From contig SYHW01000055.1 in assembly GCA_005799065.1 (NCBI GenBank), positions 1-37,903 of the forward strand: DNA of 37,903 nucleotides, in the 5' to 3' direction. Below the pieces are notes generated by a model. It ran no database searches, was not told the DNA's origin, and saw only the letters and a program-made list of their open reading frames with translations. This DNA is from Bacteroidota bacterium. Lineage in GTDB: Bacteria; Bacteroidota; Bacteroidia; UBA7662. A program made the position numbers and the translations under genes. Shown one piece after another: positions 25,151 to 33,318 of this stretch (within the stretch, counting starts at the first letter, position 1; each line of letters opens with the position of its first letter).

Positions 25151-25765
25151 TTATTCACCGAAATCCAGCGTACCAGGCGACGCTTGAAATCGGAAGCTTC
25201 TCCTATGCAGGGGCGATGGCCCATGTAGACCAATTGAATTTCGGTGACCAATGGTGGGGTATCCCTTGTTCACATCCCATCCGTAAAAGGGGTAACGGGC
25301 ATGATAGTCCTGCATCAAAGCATCCCTGTACGTTTTAGCTAAAATACTGGCCGCCGCGATGCACGCCACTTTGGCATCTCCTCCCACCACGCAGGTATGT
25401 GGAATATTTTCATGGGCTACGAAATAGTGGCCATCAATCCATAAACGGGGCGGAATGATACCCAGATGATCTACGGCCCCATGCATGGCTTTCATCGATG
25501 CTTGAAGAACATTGATGCGATCGATCTCCTCATTACAACAACTGAAAACAGAAAAGGCAGTTGCATTTTCTTCAATGTATCGGCGGGCCGATTCTCGGGC
25601 TTTGGCCGACAACTGCTTGGAGTCGTCTACTCGGTTCAAGTCAAAACCTTCGCCTAAAATGACCGCTGCAGCCACCACAGGACCTGCAAGGCATCCCCTC
25701 CCCGCTTCATCGCATCCCGCCTCGTTCAAAGGAACCGGGATCCTTGTAATTTGAGCTTTTGGCAT
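25151..25765 (-). CDS. rnhB: Ribonuclease HII
   Basis: A 204-residue endonuclease that cuts RNA in RNA-DNA hybrids, including single ribonucleotides in DNA. The catalytic DEDD residues are seen in CDEAGRGCLAGPVVAAAV (Asp and Glu), the DSKQLSAKARE segment, LWIDGHYF and AKVACIAAASILAKTYRD. Length is normal. It follows the repeat-protein gene on the minus strand after 26 bp and is convergent with the lpxD-like gene. Confidence 0.95.
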   Translation of the reverse strand: MPKAQITRIPVPLNEAGCDEAGRGCLAGPVVAAAVILGEGFDLNRVDDSKQLSAKARESARRYIEENATAFSVFSCCNEEIDRINVLQASMKAMHGAVDHLGIIPPRLWIDGHYFVAHENIPHTCVVGGDAKVACIAAASILAKTYRDALMQDYHARYPFYGWDVNKGYPTIGHRNSIGLHGPSPLHRRSFRFQASPGTLDFGE

Positions 25766-25785
25766 ACCCCAGATCTACGAGCTTT

Positions 25786-25799
25786 CCTACTTTAGTAGG
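25786..25799. other. Hairpin CCTAC-TTTA-GTAGG at the repeat-protein stop codon
   Basis: A perfect 5-bp stem with a 4-nt loop covers the stop codon (25792-25794) of the repeat-protein gene, 20 bp before rnhB. No U-run follows on the minus strand, so it may stabilise the mRNA end or attenuate read-through into rnhB rather than terminate. Confidence 0.3.
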
Positions 25800-26256
25800 G
25801 CCCGATCAGTACGGCAACCAGGGCGTACTTCACGATGCCATCGACCGTTGCGATGCAGTCGGAGTAGCTGGTAGAATTTCCACGGTACACCCTTTTGCCC
25901 TCTACAGTGAGCAAACAATCAGAATAACTACCCGAGTTACCCCTGAAAATCTTACCATCGCCAATGGTGTAGAGGCAATCTGAGTAAGAAGTAGAATTGC
26001 TCCGGTAGATTTTGTTGCCACTGATGGTGAATAAACAATCGGAATAGCTCGTGGAATTTCCCTTATAAACTTTTCCCCCATCAAAAGTAAATCTGCAATT
26101 AGAGTAACTCGTGGAGTTTCCGTGGTACACTTTCTCGCCATTCACGGTAAACAAACAATCAGAATAACTGGTCGAGTTCCCTTTATAAATCCTGGTTTGT
26201 GCGGAAGCAAAAAAGACATTCAAGGAAAGAACAAACAATAGAAAAATCTTCTTCAT
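25792..26256 (-). CDS. Secreted protein of six 20-residue GNSTSYSDC repeats, function unknown
   Basis: From ATG 26256 this is a 154-residue exported protein: signal peptide MKKIFLLFVLSLNVFFASAQ, then six 20-residue units with consensus [KR]GNSTSYSDCLFT(V/I)xGxK(V/I)Y, then a hydrophobic tail ALVAVLIGPY. The regular alternation of short strands suggests a beta-solenoid or beta-prism, and each unit has one conserved cysteine, six in all, which could pair in the periplasm or outside. I have seen similar repeat proteins in other Bacteroidota and Proteobacteria but know no function. The track start at 26313 adds a second hydrophobic stretch before the signal peptide and lies upstream of a -7 box, so it is rejected. 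Confidence 0.8.
   Translation of the reverse strand: MKKIFLLFVLSLNVFFASAQTRIYKGNSTSYSDCLFTVNGEKVYHGNSTSYSNCRFTFDGGKVYKGNSTSYSDCLFTISGNKIYRSNSTSYSDCLYTIGDGKIFRGNSGSYSDCLLTVEGKRVYRGNSTSYSDCIATVDGIVKYALVAVLIGPY
25825..26184 (-). repeat. Six 60-bp coding repeats of the GNSTSYSDC protein
   Basis: Six in-frame 60-bp units encode the 20-residue repeats. Copies differ mostly at synonymous positions and at the loop residues after LFT, so they are old and held by selection, unlike the nearly identical minisatellite in the rsmB-like gene. Confidence 0.85.
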
Positions 26257-26277
26257 CCAAATAACGATTTGTAAATC

Positions 26278-26285
26278 CAAATATA
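26278..26285 (-). promoter_or_regulatory. -7 box TATATTTG for the repeat-protein gene
   Basis: On the minus strand TATATTTG matches the consensus exactly, with TTG 21 bp further upstream as a possible -33 element. Transcription would begin near 26271, 15 bp before ATG 26256, which supports that start. Confidence 0.45.
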
Positions 26286-26309
26286 ATACAAAAATAAAAT
26301 GGATGCCAA

Positions 26310-26984
26310 TCAAAAATAGCTGCCGTTTACCGGATCGGATGTGCCCATAAAGTACGTAACACGGCTACCCAACGACACCAGAAAATCCCCAATTTTTTCC
26401 AACTTGCGAACAACCGATAACCACATCAGTGCATTCAGTGCCTCTTGTTCACTTACTCCTCCACGCAGATACCCAGCCAGCAAGATGTCCGTTTCCGTAT
26501 TTAAACGATTCACACGTTGCTCAATCCAATCCAGTTCATCAGTATCCGGCCTGCGCTCTTCTTCAAAAGACAGCATGACATGATCGAACATCGATAAAAT
26601 GAGCCGCATCATCTCACTGAGCGGCACATCGACCGGAGGACGGCGCATTCCTTTTGTCGTGATCCGTTGATAAAAACCAACGGCCGATTGCGCACTGTCA
26701 GAAACGTATTCCAAATCTGAAGCCATCTTATTGATGGCAAAAACCATTCTGAGGTCTCTTGCCACTGGAGCAAACAAGGCCAAAACCTGCTCACATCGAA
26801 CTTCAATGCGGTTGTGCCAAACGTCGGATTGGCGTTCAGCCAATTCAACTTCCAGGATGGCCTCAGAGTCTCCTGAATCCAAAACAAGCAAAAGAGCATT
26901 CAACTGCTCTCGCACCTGATCGCCCATCTGGGCAACCAAAGCGCGAAGTTGAAGGAGTTCAAGACTGATTTGGGTCGTAGACAT
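26310..26984 (-). CDS. PhoU-like domain protein
   Basis: From ATG 26984 this is a 224-residue, almost wholly helical protein with two PhoU-type three-helix repeats. The PhoU metal-binding pattern appears in part as ARDLRMVFAINKMASDLEYVSDSAQ (first repeat) and VVRKLEKIGDFLVSLGSRV (second repeat), in place of the standard (E/D)xxxD with ERIGD. PhoU proteins restrain phosphate uptake through the Pst transporter and PhoR, but no pst or pho gene is adjacent, so the partner is unknown. The track start at 27020 lies upstream of a good -7 box, so the internal ATG is preferred. Confidence 0.8.
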   Translation of the reverse strand: MSTTQISLELLQLRALVAQMGDQVREQLNALLLVLDSGDSEAILEVELAERQSDVWHNRIEVRCEQVLALFAPVARDLRMVFAINKMASDLEYVSDSAQSAVGFYQRITTKGMRRPPVDVPLSEMMRLILSMFDHVMLSFEEERRPDTDELDWIEQRVNRLNTETDILLAGYLRGGVSEQEALNALMWLSVVRKLEKIGDFLVSLGSRVTYFMGTSDPVNGSYF

Positions 26985-26991
26985 TCTCGTG

Positions 26992-26999
26992 CAAAAATA
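26992..26999 (-). promoter_or_regulatory. -7 box TATTTTTG before the phoU-like gene
   Basis: On the minus strand TATTTTTG is an exact match, with TTG 18 bp upstream. It ends seven bases before ATG 26984, so the transcript would have almost no leader. Confidence 0.45.
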
Positions 27000-27060
27000 A
27001 GCACTTAATGCCCATAACAATAATTAGAATGGCAGAATTAATAAAAATACAATATGAAAT

Positions 27061-27777
27061 CTAAATATCCCCCAATATAGGGCGCAACAAGAGTTCCTCC
27101 ACCACTGAGGTGGCGCCCACCTTCCATGAAGCCCACAGGAGTTCGGCTACATCCTCTGCGCGCATGAACCGATCCTGGGGTATCCCACTGCCGGCCCAAC
27201 TTGAGGTGTAAGTAGGACCTGGTAAGATAGAGGTTACCCCAACGCCAAAGGGCATCAGTTCTTGTCTTAAACTACGGGATAAACCTAACAGGGCGTGTTT
27301 ACTTACCGCATACGCACCGCCTGCGGGGTAGGCTTTGATCGATGCAGTCGAACACATGAAAAAAAGATGTGCCCCACGACTACTCCTGATAAGCTCTGAT
27401 AGTCCGCGTGTGAGGTAGTAGGCCGATAAAACATTCACCTCTAAAAGCGATAGAAATTGATCATCTGGCTCGTCCAGAAGGGTTCCGGGTAGAAAGATGC
27501 CCGCATTGTGAACGAGTATATCGAGCCGATCTCCTGCTTCCTTTCTGATCCAATCTGCACAGCGCATAACATCCCCACGAATTCCCAAATCGAAAGAAGC
27601 ACAAGCGAAATGCTGATGAGGATACAGCGCATCGAGTTCAACCTTCAATGATTCGAGTTCTGATGACGTTCGGGCAGTAAAGAGGACCGAACAACCACCT
27701 TGTGCCAATCGGAGCACTACTGCCCGTCCAATGCCCCTTCCGGCACCGGTCACCACGGCTATACTTTTATGAAACAT
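27061..27777 (-). CDS. Short-chain dehydrogenase/reductase
   Basis: A 238-residue NAD(P)-dependent oxidoreductase of the SDR family. The cofactor loop is VVTGAGRGIGRAV (about 8-20), ARTSSEL suggests NADPH preference, and LVHNAGIF is the structural NAG motif. The catalytic residues are Ser in FMCSTASIKA and YxxxK in GGAYAVSKHALLG. The substrate is unknown; such small SDRs in Bacteroidota are often annotated as 3-oxoacyl-ACP reductase or sepiapterin reductase-like. The gene stands divergent from mlaE, with a start (27777) 54 bp from the preferred mlaE start. Confidence 0.9.
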   Translation of the reverse strand: MFHKSIAVVTGAGRGIGRAVVLRLAQGGCSVLFTARTSSELESLKVELDALYPHQHFACASFDLGIRGDVMRCADWIRKEAGDRLDILVHNAGIFLPGTLLDEPDDQFLSLLEVNVLSAYYLTRGLSELIRSSRGAHLFFMCSTASIKAYPAGGAYAVSKHALLGLSRSLRQELMPFGVGVTSILPGPTYTSSWAGSGIPQDRFMRAEDVAELLWASWKVGATSVVEELLLRPILGDI

Positions 27778-27802
27778 ACCCCAAATATGGCGGATAAACC
27801 CG

Positions 27803-27810
27803 TATTTTTG
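27803..27810 (+). promoter_or_regulatory. -7 box TATTTTTG before mlaE
   Basis: An exact TAnnTTTG match 21 bp before ATG 27832 and downstream of the two earlier in-frame starts (27769, 27787). It supports 27832 as the mlaE start. A -33 element is not clear. Confidence 0.4.
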
Positions 27811-27831
27811 GCCCAGATCGTTAAGCTATCC

Positions 27832-28569
27832 ATGTTTTTTTTCTACCACCTGGGTCGATATTTATTGCTCTTACGCAGACTTTTCAAAAAGCCTGAAAAT
27901 AATATGTTGTATACCCGAGAACTCTTTCGACAGATGTATTCTATTGGCGTAGGATCTATAGGTATCGTCACCATCATTGCCGTTTTTTCAGGCGCGGTTA
28001 CTACGGTTCAAACTGCTTATCAACTCGTTGCCGGTTGGATATCAAAATCCGTAATCGGTGCCATTGTGAGCGACAGTAGTCTACTAGAATTGGGGCCAAC
28101 CATTACTTCACTGGTGTTGGCCGGAAAAATTGGCTCCAGCATAGCCTCCGAAATCGGGACCATGAGGGTCACCGAGCAAATCGATGCCCTTGAGATCATG
28201 GGAATCAATGCCCCAGGGTACCTCATAGGACCTAAAATTTTAGGGGCATTGCTCACCATACCCCTTTTAATAGTTCTCAGCATCAGCCTATGCACTGCGG
28301 GCGGAATGGTAGTTGGTGAGCTCACAGGTATAGTACCATATAAACTTTTCGTTGAAGGTGCTCGATCTTCATTCCAAACCTACAATTTATTTTTCTCGAT
28401 GACCAAAGCCATCACCTTCTCATTTCTCATATCCTCTATTTCTGCCTATCAGGGCTACTATGTGGAAGGTGGGTCACTCGAGGTAGGTAAGGCTAGCACG
28501 CAGGCCGTGGTATATAGTTCAGTCGCTATTCTCGTTGCCGACTACGTATTGGCTCAACTGCTTTTGTGA
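27832..28569 (+). CDS. mlaE: MlaE-family ABC transporter permease
   Basis: From ATG 27832 this is a 245-residue inner-membrane permease of the Mla/MCE type, which moves phospholipids between inner and outer membranes. Family marks include FRQMYSIGVGSIGIVTIIAVFSGAV, the long central segment SEIGTMRVTEQIDALEIMGINAPGYLIGPK, and a C-terminal SAYQGYYVEGG. About five hydrophobic helices are visible. The track start at 27700 lies in the SDR gene; MFFFYHLGRYLLLLRRLF at 27832 matches the usual N-terminus and follows a -7 box. The ATPase follows after one base. No MCE (MlaD) gene follows in the window. Confidence 0.88.
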   Translation: MFFFYHLGRYLLLLRRLFKKPENNMLYTRELFRQMYSIGVGSIGIVTIIAVFSGAVTTVQTAYQLVAGWISKSVIGAIVSDSSLLELGPTITSLVLAGKIGSSIASEIGTMRVTEQIDALEIMGINAPGYLIGPKILGALLTIPLLIVLSISLCTAGGMVVGELTGIVPYKLFVEGARSSFQTYNLFFSMTKAITFSFLISSISAYQGYYVEGGSLEVGKASTQAVVYSSVAILVADYVLAQLLL

Positions 28570-28570
28570 G

Positions 28571-29338
28571 ATGATTGAGATCCAAAAAGTGACTAAACAT
28601 TTTGCGCAAAAGACAGTTTTGCACAGCTTATCTGCACGCTTCGAGCCAGGATCGGTGAGCATGATCATAGGTTCGAGTGGCAGTGGCAAATCGGTCCTCA
28701 TGAAAATTCTGGTCGGCCTGTTTGCACCCGACGAAGGCAAGGTTTTCTACGGAACAAGCGACTTTTTTAACCTTGACCTCGAGGAAAAGACCGAATTAAG
28801 GAAGCAAATCGGCATGCTTTTCCAAAATTCAGCCTTATTCGACTCCTTGAGTGTCGAGCAAAATGTGCTGTTTCCACTCCAAATGTTCAGTAAGCAAACA
28901 GTCCGGCAGCAAACTGAGCGTGTCAACCACTGTTTAGAACGAGTTGGACTGGCGGGCACCAACAACCTGCATACAAGTCAACTCAGTGGGGGTATGCGCA
29001 AAAGGGTTGGAATTGCTAGGGCAATTGCTCTAGAACCAAAGTATTTGTTTTGCGACGAACCCAATTCTGGGCTCGATCCGTTAAACTCTATAAAAATCGA
29101 TGAACTCATTCGGGAAATCACCTTGGAATCTGGCATTACCACCATTGTAAACAGCCACGATATGAATTCGGTTATGGAAATCGGTGATCACATTTTTTTT
29201 CTGTATCGGGGAAAAATGTTGTGGACTGGGAGTAAAAACAATATTATGGAAACGGATTGTCTGGAATTGAATGACTTTGTCTTTGCGACTGCATTTTTGA
29301 AACAAGTTCGAAGAGAAAGTAAAGGTCATGCCCAATGA
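28571..29338 (+). CDS. mlaF: MlaF-type ABC transporter ATP-binding protein
   Basis: From ATG 28571 this is a 255-residue cytoplasmic ATPase paired with the MlaE permease. Walker A is IGSSGSGKSVLMK (about 34-46), the Q-loop region is KQIGMLFQNSALFDSL, the signature is LSGGMRKRVGIARAI, Walker B is YLFCDEPNSGLDP, and the H-loop is VNSHDMNSV. The MRKR form of the signature is typical of MlaF. The track start at 28535 lies inside mlaE; ATG 28571 follows the mlaE stop by one base. Confidence 0.92.
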   Translation: MIEIQKVTKHFAQKTVLHSLSARFEPGSVSMIIGSSGSGKSVLMKILVGLFAPDEGKVFYGTSDFFNLDLEEKTELRKQIGMLFQNSALFDSLSVEQNVLFPLQMFSKQTVRQQTERVNHCLERVGLAGTNNLHTSQLSGGMRKRVGIARAIALEPKYLFCDEPNSGLDPLNSIKIDELIREITLESGITTIVNSHDMNSVMEIGDHIFFLYRGKMLWTGSKNNIMETDCLELNDFVFATAFLKQVRRESKGHAQ

Positions 29339-29441
29339 GTTTTGTATTCCAATGGGCTGATTAGTCGTCATTTTTAACGACCTTCGCCTAGGAATGAAGC
29401 AAATACTTATTTTTCTATTTTAAAATATTATAATACATAAT

Positions 29442-29455
29442 TGTTTAAATAAACA
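29442..29455. promoter_or_regulatory. Inverted repeat TGTTTA-AA-TAAACA upstream of sucD
   Basis: Two perfect 6-bp arms with an AA centre end seven bases before the sucD ATG, in an AT-rich leader. It resembles a small operator, but such symmetry is common in AT-rich DNA. Confidence 0.3.
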
Positions 29456-29462
29456 CATCTAT

Positions 29463-30338
29463 ATGAGCATTTTGGTGAATAGAAACTCGAGAATTTTGGT
29501 GCAAGGTTTTACGGGTAATGAAGGCACTTTCCATGCCGAACAAATGATTGCTTACGGGAGTCCCGTGGTTGGCGGTATAACGCCGGGTAAAGGAGGACAA
29601 CAGCACCTCAACCTGCCTGTTTTCGACACCGTGTCTGAGGCCAAGGAAAATACCGGTGCCAACACTTCCATCATTTTTGTTCCTCCCGCTTTCGCTGCAG
29701 ATGCCATTATGGAGGCAGCTGATGCGGGCATCGAAGTGATTGTGTGCATTACAGAAGGAATTCCTACTCGTGATATGATCGCCGCGCGCGAATACCTACG
29801 TTTGAGAAACAGCCGTCTGATTGGCCCTAATTGTCCGGGCATTATCACCCCTGAGGAGGCTAAAGTGGGCATCATGCCAGGTTTCGTATTCAAAAAAGGG
29901 AAGATCGGAATCGTTTCACGTTCAGGCACCCTCACTTACGAGGCAGCGGATCAAGTTGTTAAAGCGGGAATGGGTATTTCTACCGCCATTGGTATCGGGG
30001 GAGATCCTGTCATTGGAACCACAACGCGGGAGGCTGTCGAATTATTCGCCTCAGATCCGGAGACTGAAGCCATTGTGCTTATCGGTGAGATCGGCGGACA
30101 AATGGAAGCAGATGCCGCCCGTTGGATTCGTGATTCAAAATTGAATAAACCTGTGGTCGGGTTTATTGCCGGTCAGACGGCCCCCCCTGGCCGCAGAATG
30201 GGCCATGCTGGAGCAGTGGTAGGTGGCACCGAAGATACTGCTGCTGCGAAAATGCGCATCATGGAAGAATGTGGCTTGCATGTGGTGGCTTCTCCCGCCG
30301 ATATTGGACAGACTGTGCGCAAGGCACTTGGCCGATAA
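29463..30338 (+). CDS. sucD: Succinate-CoA ligase, alpha subunit
   Basis: A 291-residue subunit of succinyl-CoA synthetase, which couples succinyl-CoA cleavage to ATP or GTP formation in the TCA cycle. The CoA-binding N-terminus includes [20 protein letters not shown], the centre has [10 protein letters not shown], and the phosphorylated histidine is in [13 protein letters not shown] (about 247). Length is normal. The beta subunit sucC is not in the window. A palindrome lies just upstream. It is convergent with the nucleoside transporter gene, with five bases between stops. Confidence 0.96.
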   Translation: MSILVNRNSRILVQGFTGNEGTFHAEQMIAYGSPVVGGITPGKGGQQHLNLPVFDTVSEAKENTGANTSIIFVPPAFAADAIMEAADAGIEVIVCITEGIPTRDMIAAREYLRLRNSRLIGPNCPGIITPEEAKVGIMPGFVFKKGKIGIVSRSGTLTYEAADQVVKAGMGISTAIGIGGDPVIGTTTREAVELFASDPETEAIVLIGEIGGQMEADAARWIRDSKLNKPVVGFIAGQTAPPGRRMGHAGAVVGGTEDTAAAKMRIMEECGLHVVASPADIGQTVRKALGR

Positions 30339-30343
30339 TCCTC

Positions 30344-31642
30344 TTAGATTCCGAGCAACATACCCGCAATGGTGGCATTCAACAATGAAGCTGCTGTTCC
30401 CGCTATTAATGCCTTCACACCCAATTGGGAGAACAACGTCCTTCGTTCAGGGATTAACCCGCCAATGCCCCCCACCTGGATACCAATTGATGCAACATTG
30501 GCGAATCCACAAAGCGCATAAGATGCCATCACGATGGTTCGCTCTGATGCAAATGCACCGCCTGCTTTTAGTTCAGAGAGGCTTGTGAAAGCTACAAACT
30601 CATTCAGAATGGCCTTTTCTCCAAGCAACTGCCCCATCAAGAGCACATCCTCGCCCCGCACACCCATGAGCCAGGAGATCGGAGCAAACAACATGCCCAA
30701 CACCAATTGCACACTCAAGCCATCATAGCGCCCCGCGCTTGTCTGGGTGATCCAGCTGTTGAGGCCTGTCCACCCGCCCACCCAGTATTGGAGTATATAA
30801 TTGAACATGGCCATCAGTGCGGTAAAAACCAGGAGCATGGCCCCCACATTAACCGCTAATTTCACCCCATCGGTGGTACCCGTTGCCACCGCTTCGAGTA
30901 CATTGTCTCCCATGGTCTCACGTGGAACGCTCAAATCAGCGGAAAACGACTCGGTTTCTGGCACAAGCATCTTAGCCGCCAAAATTCCTGCTGGAGCAGC
31001 CATTACGGATGCGGTGAGTAGATGTTGGGCAAACAACGCCTGTGCCTGGGGGTCGCTTCCCCCTAAAAAACCAATGTATGCGGCCATGACAGCCCCAGCA
31101 ATGGTGGCCATTCCGCCGGTCATTAACGCCATAATCTCCGATCGGGTCATTCGATTGAGGTAGGGCTTAATCAGCAACGGCGCCTCAGTTTGACCCATAA
31201 AAATGTTCGCCGAAGCGGCCAAACTCTCGGCTCCAGAAATCTTGAGCAGTCTGTTCATGACCCAGGCAAACACAAATACAATGCGTTGCAGTACGCCCAA
31301 ATAGTACAGTAGACTGGTAAAGGCCGAAAAGAAAATGATGGTGGGCAACACCTGGAAAACAAATATAAAACCATATGTATCAACAGATGTTACCAGGCCC
31401 CCAAAAAGGAATTCTGCTCCCTTGCGCGAAAAACCAAGCAATTGAACAATGAAACCACTGACCAAAGAAAACGCATGTCCAACCATCTCGACTTTCATGA
31501 CCAAAACTGCGAGCAACAATTGTAGCCCCAGGGCTGGGAATACAGTGCGCCATGAAATTCTCTTTCGGTTCTCAGACAACAAATAGAGTAAGGCGAGCAG
31601 AGAAGCCAGACCGAGCAGACCATTGAGTATAGACGACATCAT
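30344..31642 (-). CDS. Concentrative nucleoside transporter (NupC/CNT family)
   Basis: A 432-residue inner-membrane protein with at least eight hydrophobic segments, of the CNT family that imports nucleosides with H+ or Na+. Family motifs are VFQVLPTIIFFSAFTSLLYY, ANIFMGQTEAPLLIKPYL (the substrate-site GQTEAP) and the late GFANVASIGIQVGGIGGL. The N-terminus MMSSILNGLLGLASLLALLYL is the first helix; length is typical. It probably feeds nucleoside salvage. The bfn gene lies 52 bp upstream on the same strand. Confidence 0.92.
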   Translation of the reverse strand: MMSSILNGLLGLASLLALLYLLSENRKRISWRTVFPALGLQLLLAVLVMKVEMVGHAFSLVSGFIVQLLGFSRKGAEFLFGGLVTSVDTYGFIFVFQVLPTIIFFSAFTSLLYYLGVLQRIVFVFAWVMNRLLKISGAESLAASANIFMGQTEAPLLIKPYLNRMTRSEIMALMTGGMATIAGAVMAAYIGFLGGSDPQAQALFAQHLLTASVMAAPAGILAAKMLVPETESFSADLSVPRETMGDNVLEAVATGTTDGVKLAVNVGAMLLVFTALMAMFNYILQYWVGGWTGLNSWITQTSAGRYDGLSVQLVLGMLFAPISWLMGVRGEDVLLMGQLLGEKAILNEFVAFTSLSELKAGGAFASERTIVMASYALCGFANVASIGIQVGGIGGLIPERRTLFSQLGVKALIAGTAASLLNATIAGMLLGI

Positions 31643-31694
31643 GGCCCAAACCTAAGGAAAAGTAGCTTAAAAACGCAATGAATTAGAAAAAGGG

Positions 31695-32312
31695 TTAGAT
31701 GATCCCTCTTTTTTTTAGTTCATCTCGAATGAGTGCAGCTTCCTCATAGTTCTCACCATCAACGGCTTGCTGAAGCCGTTCCTGAAGCTCTGCGAATCCT
31801 AATTGCCGATAAGGGGAAGGCTTCGATTCAGGGGCTTTGGCAATCAAATCCTCTGAATTATTGATGACTGCATGAGAATCCGAGGGTTCTTGCACGCGAT
31901 CCGCATCCAATATAACGCCTCCTGAATCCAATACGTGAGAAAAGGTATAAACAGGACAGCCAAAACGAACAGCGAGCGCCAAGGCATCTGAGGTTCGGGC
32001 GTCGACCTGCCTGATTTCGTTTCCTTGCCGACAGTGCAATCTGCTGTAGAAAATACCCTCCCTCAAATCAGCAATGACCACCTCTTCTATCTCTATATCG
32101 AATTCAGAGGCAAAATTTTTAAATAAATCATGGGTAAGCGGCCGCGCAGGCTTCATGTTCTCCAATTCAATGGCGATGGCCTGTGCTTCGAAACCCCCGA
32201 TGATGATGGGCAGTTTACGTCCTCCGCCTTTCTCGCCCAAAATAAGGGCATAGGAGTTGGCCGAGGTGTTGCTGTCTGAAAGGGCAACGATTTCCAATTC
32301 TATTTTCTTCAT
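31695..32312 (-). CDS. Bifunctional nuclease family protein (BFN/DUF151) with UVR motif
   Basis: A 205-residue protein with an N-terminal BFN (DUF151) domain (about 1-130: IVALSDSNTSANSYALILGE, RKLPIIIGGFEAQAIAIELE, VDARTSDALALAVRFGCPVY) and a C-terminal UvrB/UvrC-type motif (LQERLQQAVDGENYEEAALIRDELKK). Plant and some bacterial members have reported DNase/RNase activity; the bacterial role is not settled. The ATG shares one base with the etfA stop (TGATG), tying it to the electron-transfer flavoprotein operon, an arrangement that suggests co-translation rather than shared chemistry. Confidence 0.9.
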   Translation of the reverse strand: MKKIELEIVALSDSNTSANSYALILGEKGGGRKLPIIIGGFEAQAIAIELENMKPARPLTHDLFKNFASEFDIEIEEVVIADLREGIFYSRLHCRQGNEIRQVDARTSDALALAVRFGCPVYTFSHVLDSGGVILDADRVQEPSDSHAVINNSEDLIAKAPESKPSPYRQLGFAELQERLQQAVDGENYEEAALIRDELKKRGII

Positions 32313-33286
32313 CAGGCGTGAGAAGCCTTAAAGCGCTGAACAGCTGCAGTTAGACGCGGCAGTATATCAAAGGCATCGCCCACTATACCATAATCAGCCA
32401 CCTTAAAAAATGGAGCTTCTTTGTCGGTATTGATAGCCACAATCACTTTACTCGAACTCACACCGGCTAAATGTTGAATGGCCCCGGAAATGCCAATGGC
32501 TATATATAAATCCGGTTTAATGGTGATACCTGTTTGTCCAACGTGCTCTTCATGCGGACGCCAGTGCATATCACTGACCGGCTTTGAACAAGCAGTGGCT
32601 GCATCGAGACTTGCCGCCAAAGATTCTACCAAATGCCAGTTTTCTGGGCCCTTTAATCCGCGACCGGCCGAAACCACGCGCTCAGCCTCTGTTAAGGGAA
32701 TTTTACCAACCACACGATCGACCCTATTCACTTGAATTTTGATTTGATGCCCGTCGAAAGGAACTGCTAAGGCTTCTGTTTTGCATTCACCAACCGTGCG
32801 GTTTTCGATGGGAAAGGAATTGGGGGTAATCGCCATGACGCAGGGATGCCCTTTGACCTGGAGGAAGGCATAGCCCTTGTTCGAAAAGACCGATCTACGG
32901 ATCCCCCAACCATCATTCGATTTTTTCGGAACGTCAATTACCCCAGAGGCCAGTGGCATTCCCAAACGTACGGCCAAACGGGGGGCTACAGACTTTCCTA
33001 AGTACGTATTGGAGATCACAAGTTGTTGGGCCCCTACCCTTGCCGCAGCTTGCGTGAGATCATGAACCACTGCATCAAAGTCCATTAAGTCATGTTCCGC
33101 TTTGAGGCATAGCGCGACTCCTAAATCCTGCATTTGCTGGTGGGCCTCAGCAGAAATTTCAGATGAACAAAGTACGCTGCAATTTGATTGCAAGCTATGG
33201 GCCAATTGAACCCCAAAAGACACCGCCTCTAATGCAAGCTTTTTTAATATACCATCCTGAACAGGAGCGAAAACAAGTACAGACAT
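32312..33286 (-). CDS. etfA: Electron transfer flavoprotein, alpha subunit
   Basis: From ATG 33286 this is a 324-residue FAD-binding subunit that passes electrons from acyl-CoA and other dehydrogenases to the quinone pool. The N-terminal half (SVLVFAPVQDGILKKLALEAV) is the ETF fold, and the C-terminal FAD domain has VVSAGRGLKGPENW, DLYIAIGISGAIQHLAG, VAINTDKEAPFFKVADYGIVGDAF. Length is normal. The track start at 33391 overlaps etfB by 70 bases; ATG 33286, 32 bp after the etfB stop, begins at the first conserved strand. Confidence 0.95.
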   Translation of the reverse strand: MSVLVFAPVQDGILKKLALEAVSFGVQLAHSLQSNCSVLCSSEISAEAHQQMQDLGVALCLKAEHDLMDFDAVVHDLTQAAARVGAQQLVISNTYLGKSVAPRLAVRLGMPLASGVIDVPKKSNDGWGIRRSVFSNKGYAFLQVKGHPCVMAITPNSFPIENRTVGECKTEALAVPFDGHQIKIQVNRVDRVVGKIPLTEAERVVSAGRGLKGPENWHLVESLAASLDAATACSKPVSDMHWRPHEEHVGQTGITIKPDLYIAIGISGAIQHLAGVSSSKVIVAINTDKEAPFFKVADYGIVGDAFDILPRLTAAVQRFKASHA

Positions 33287-33318
33287 CCGTTTATCGTGAT
33301 TTAGTTTTAATTCTGTGT

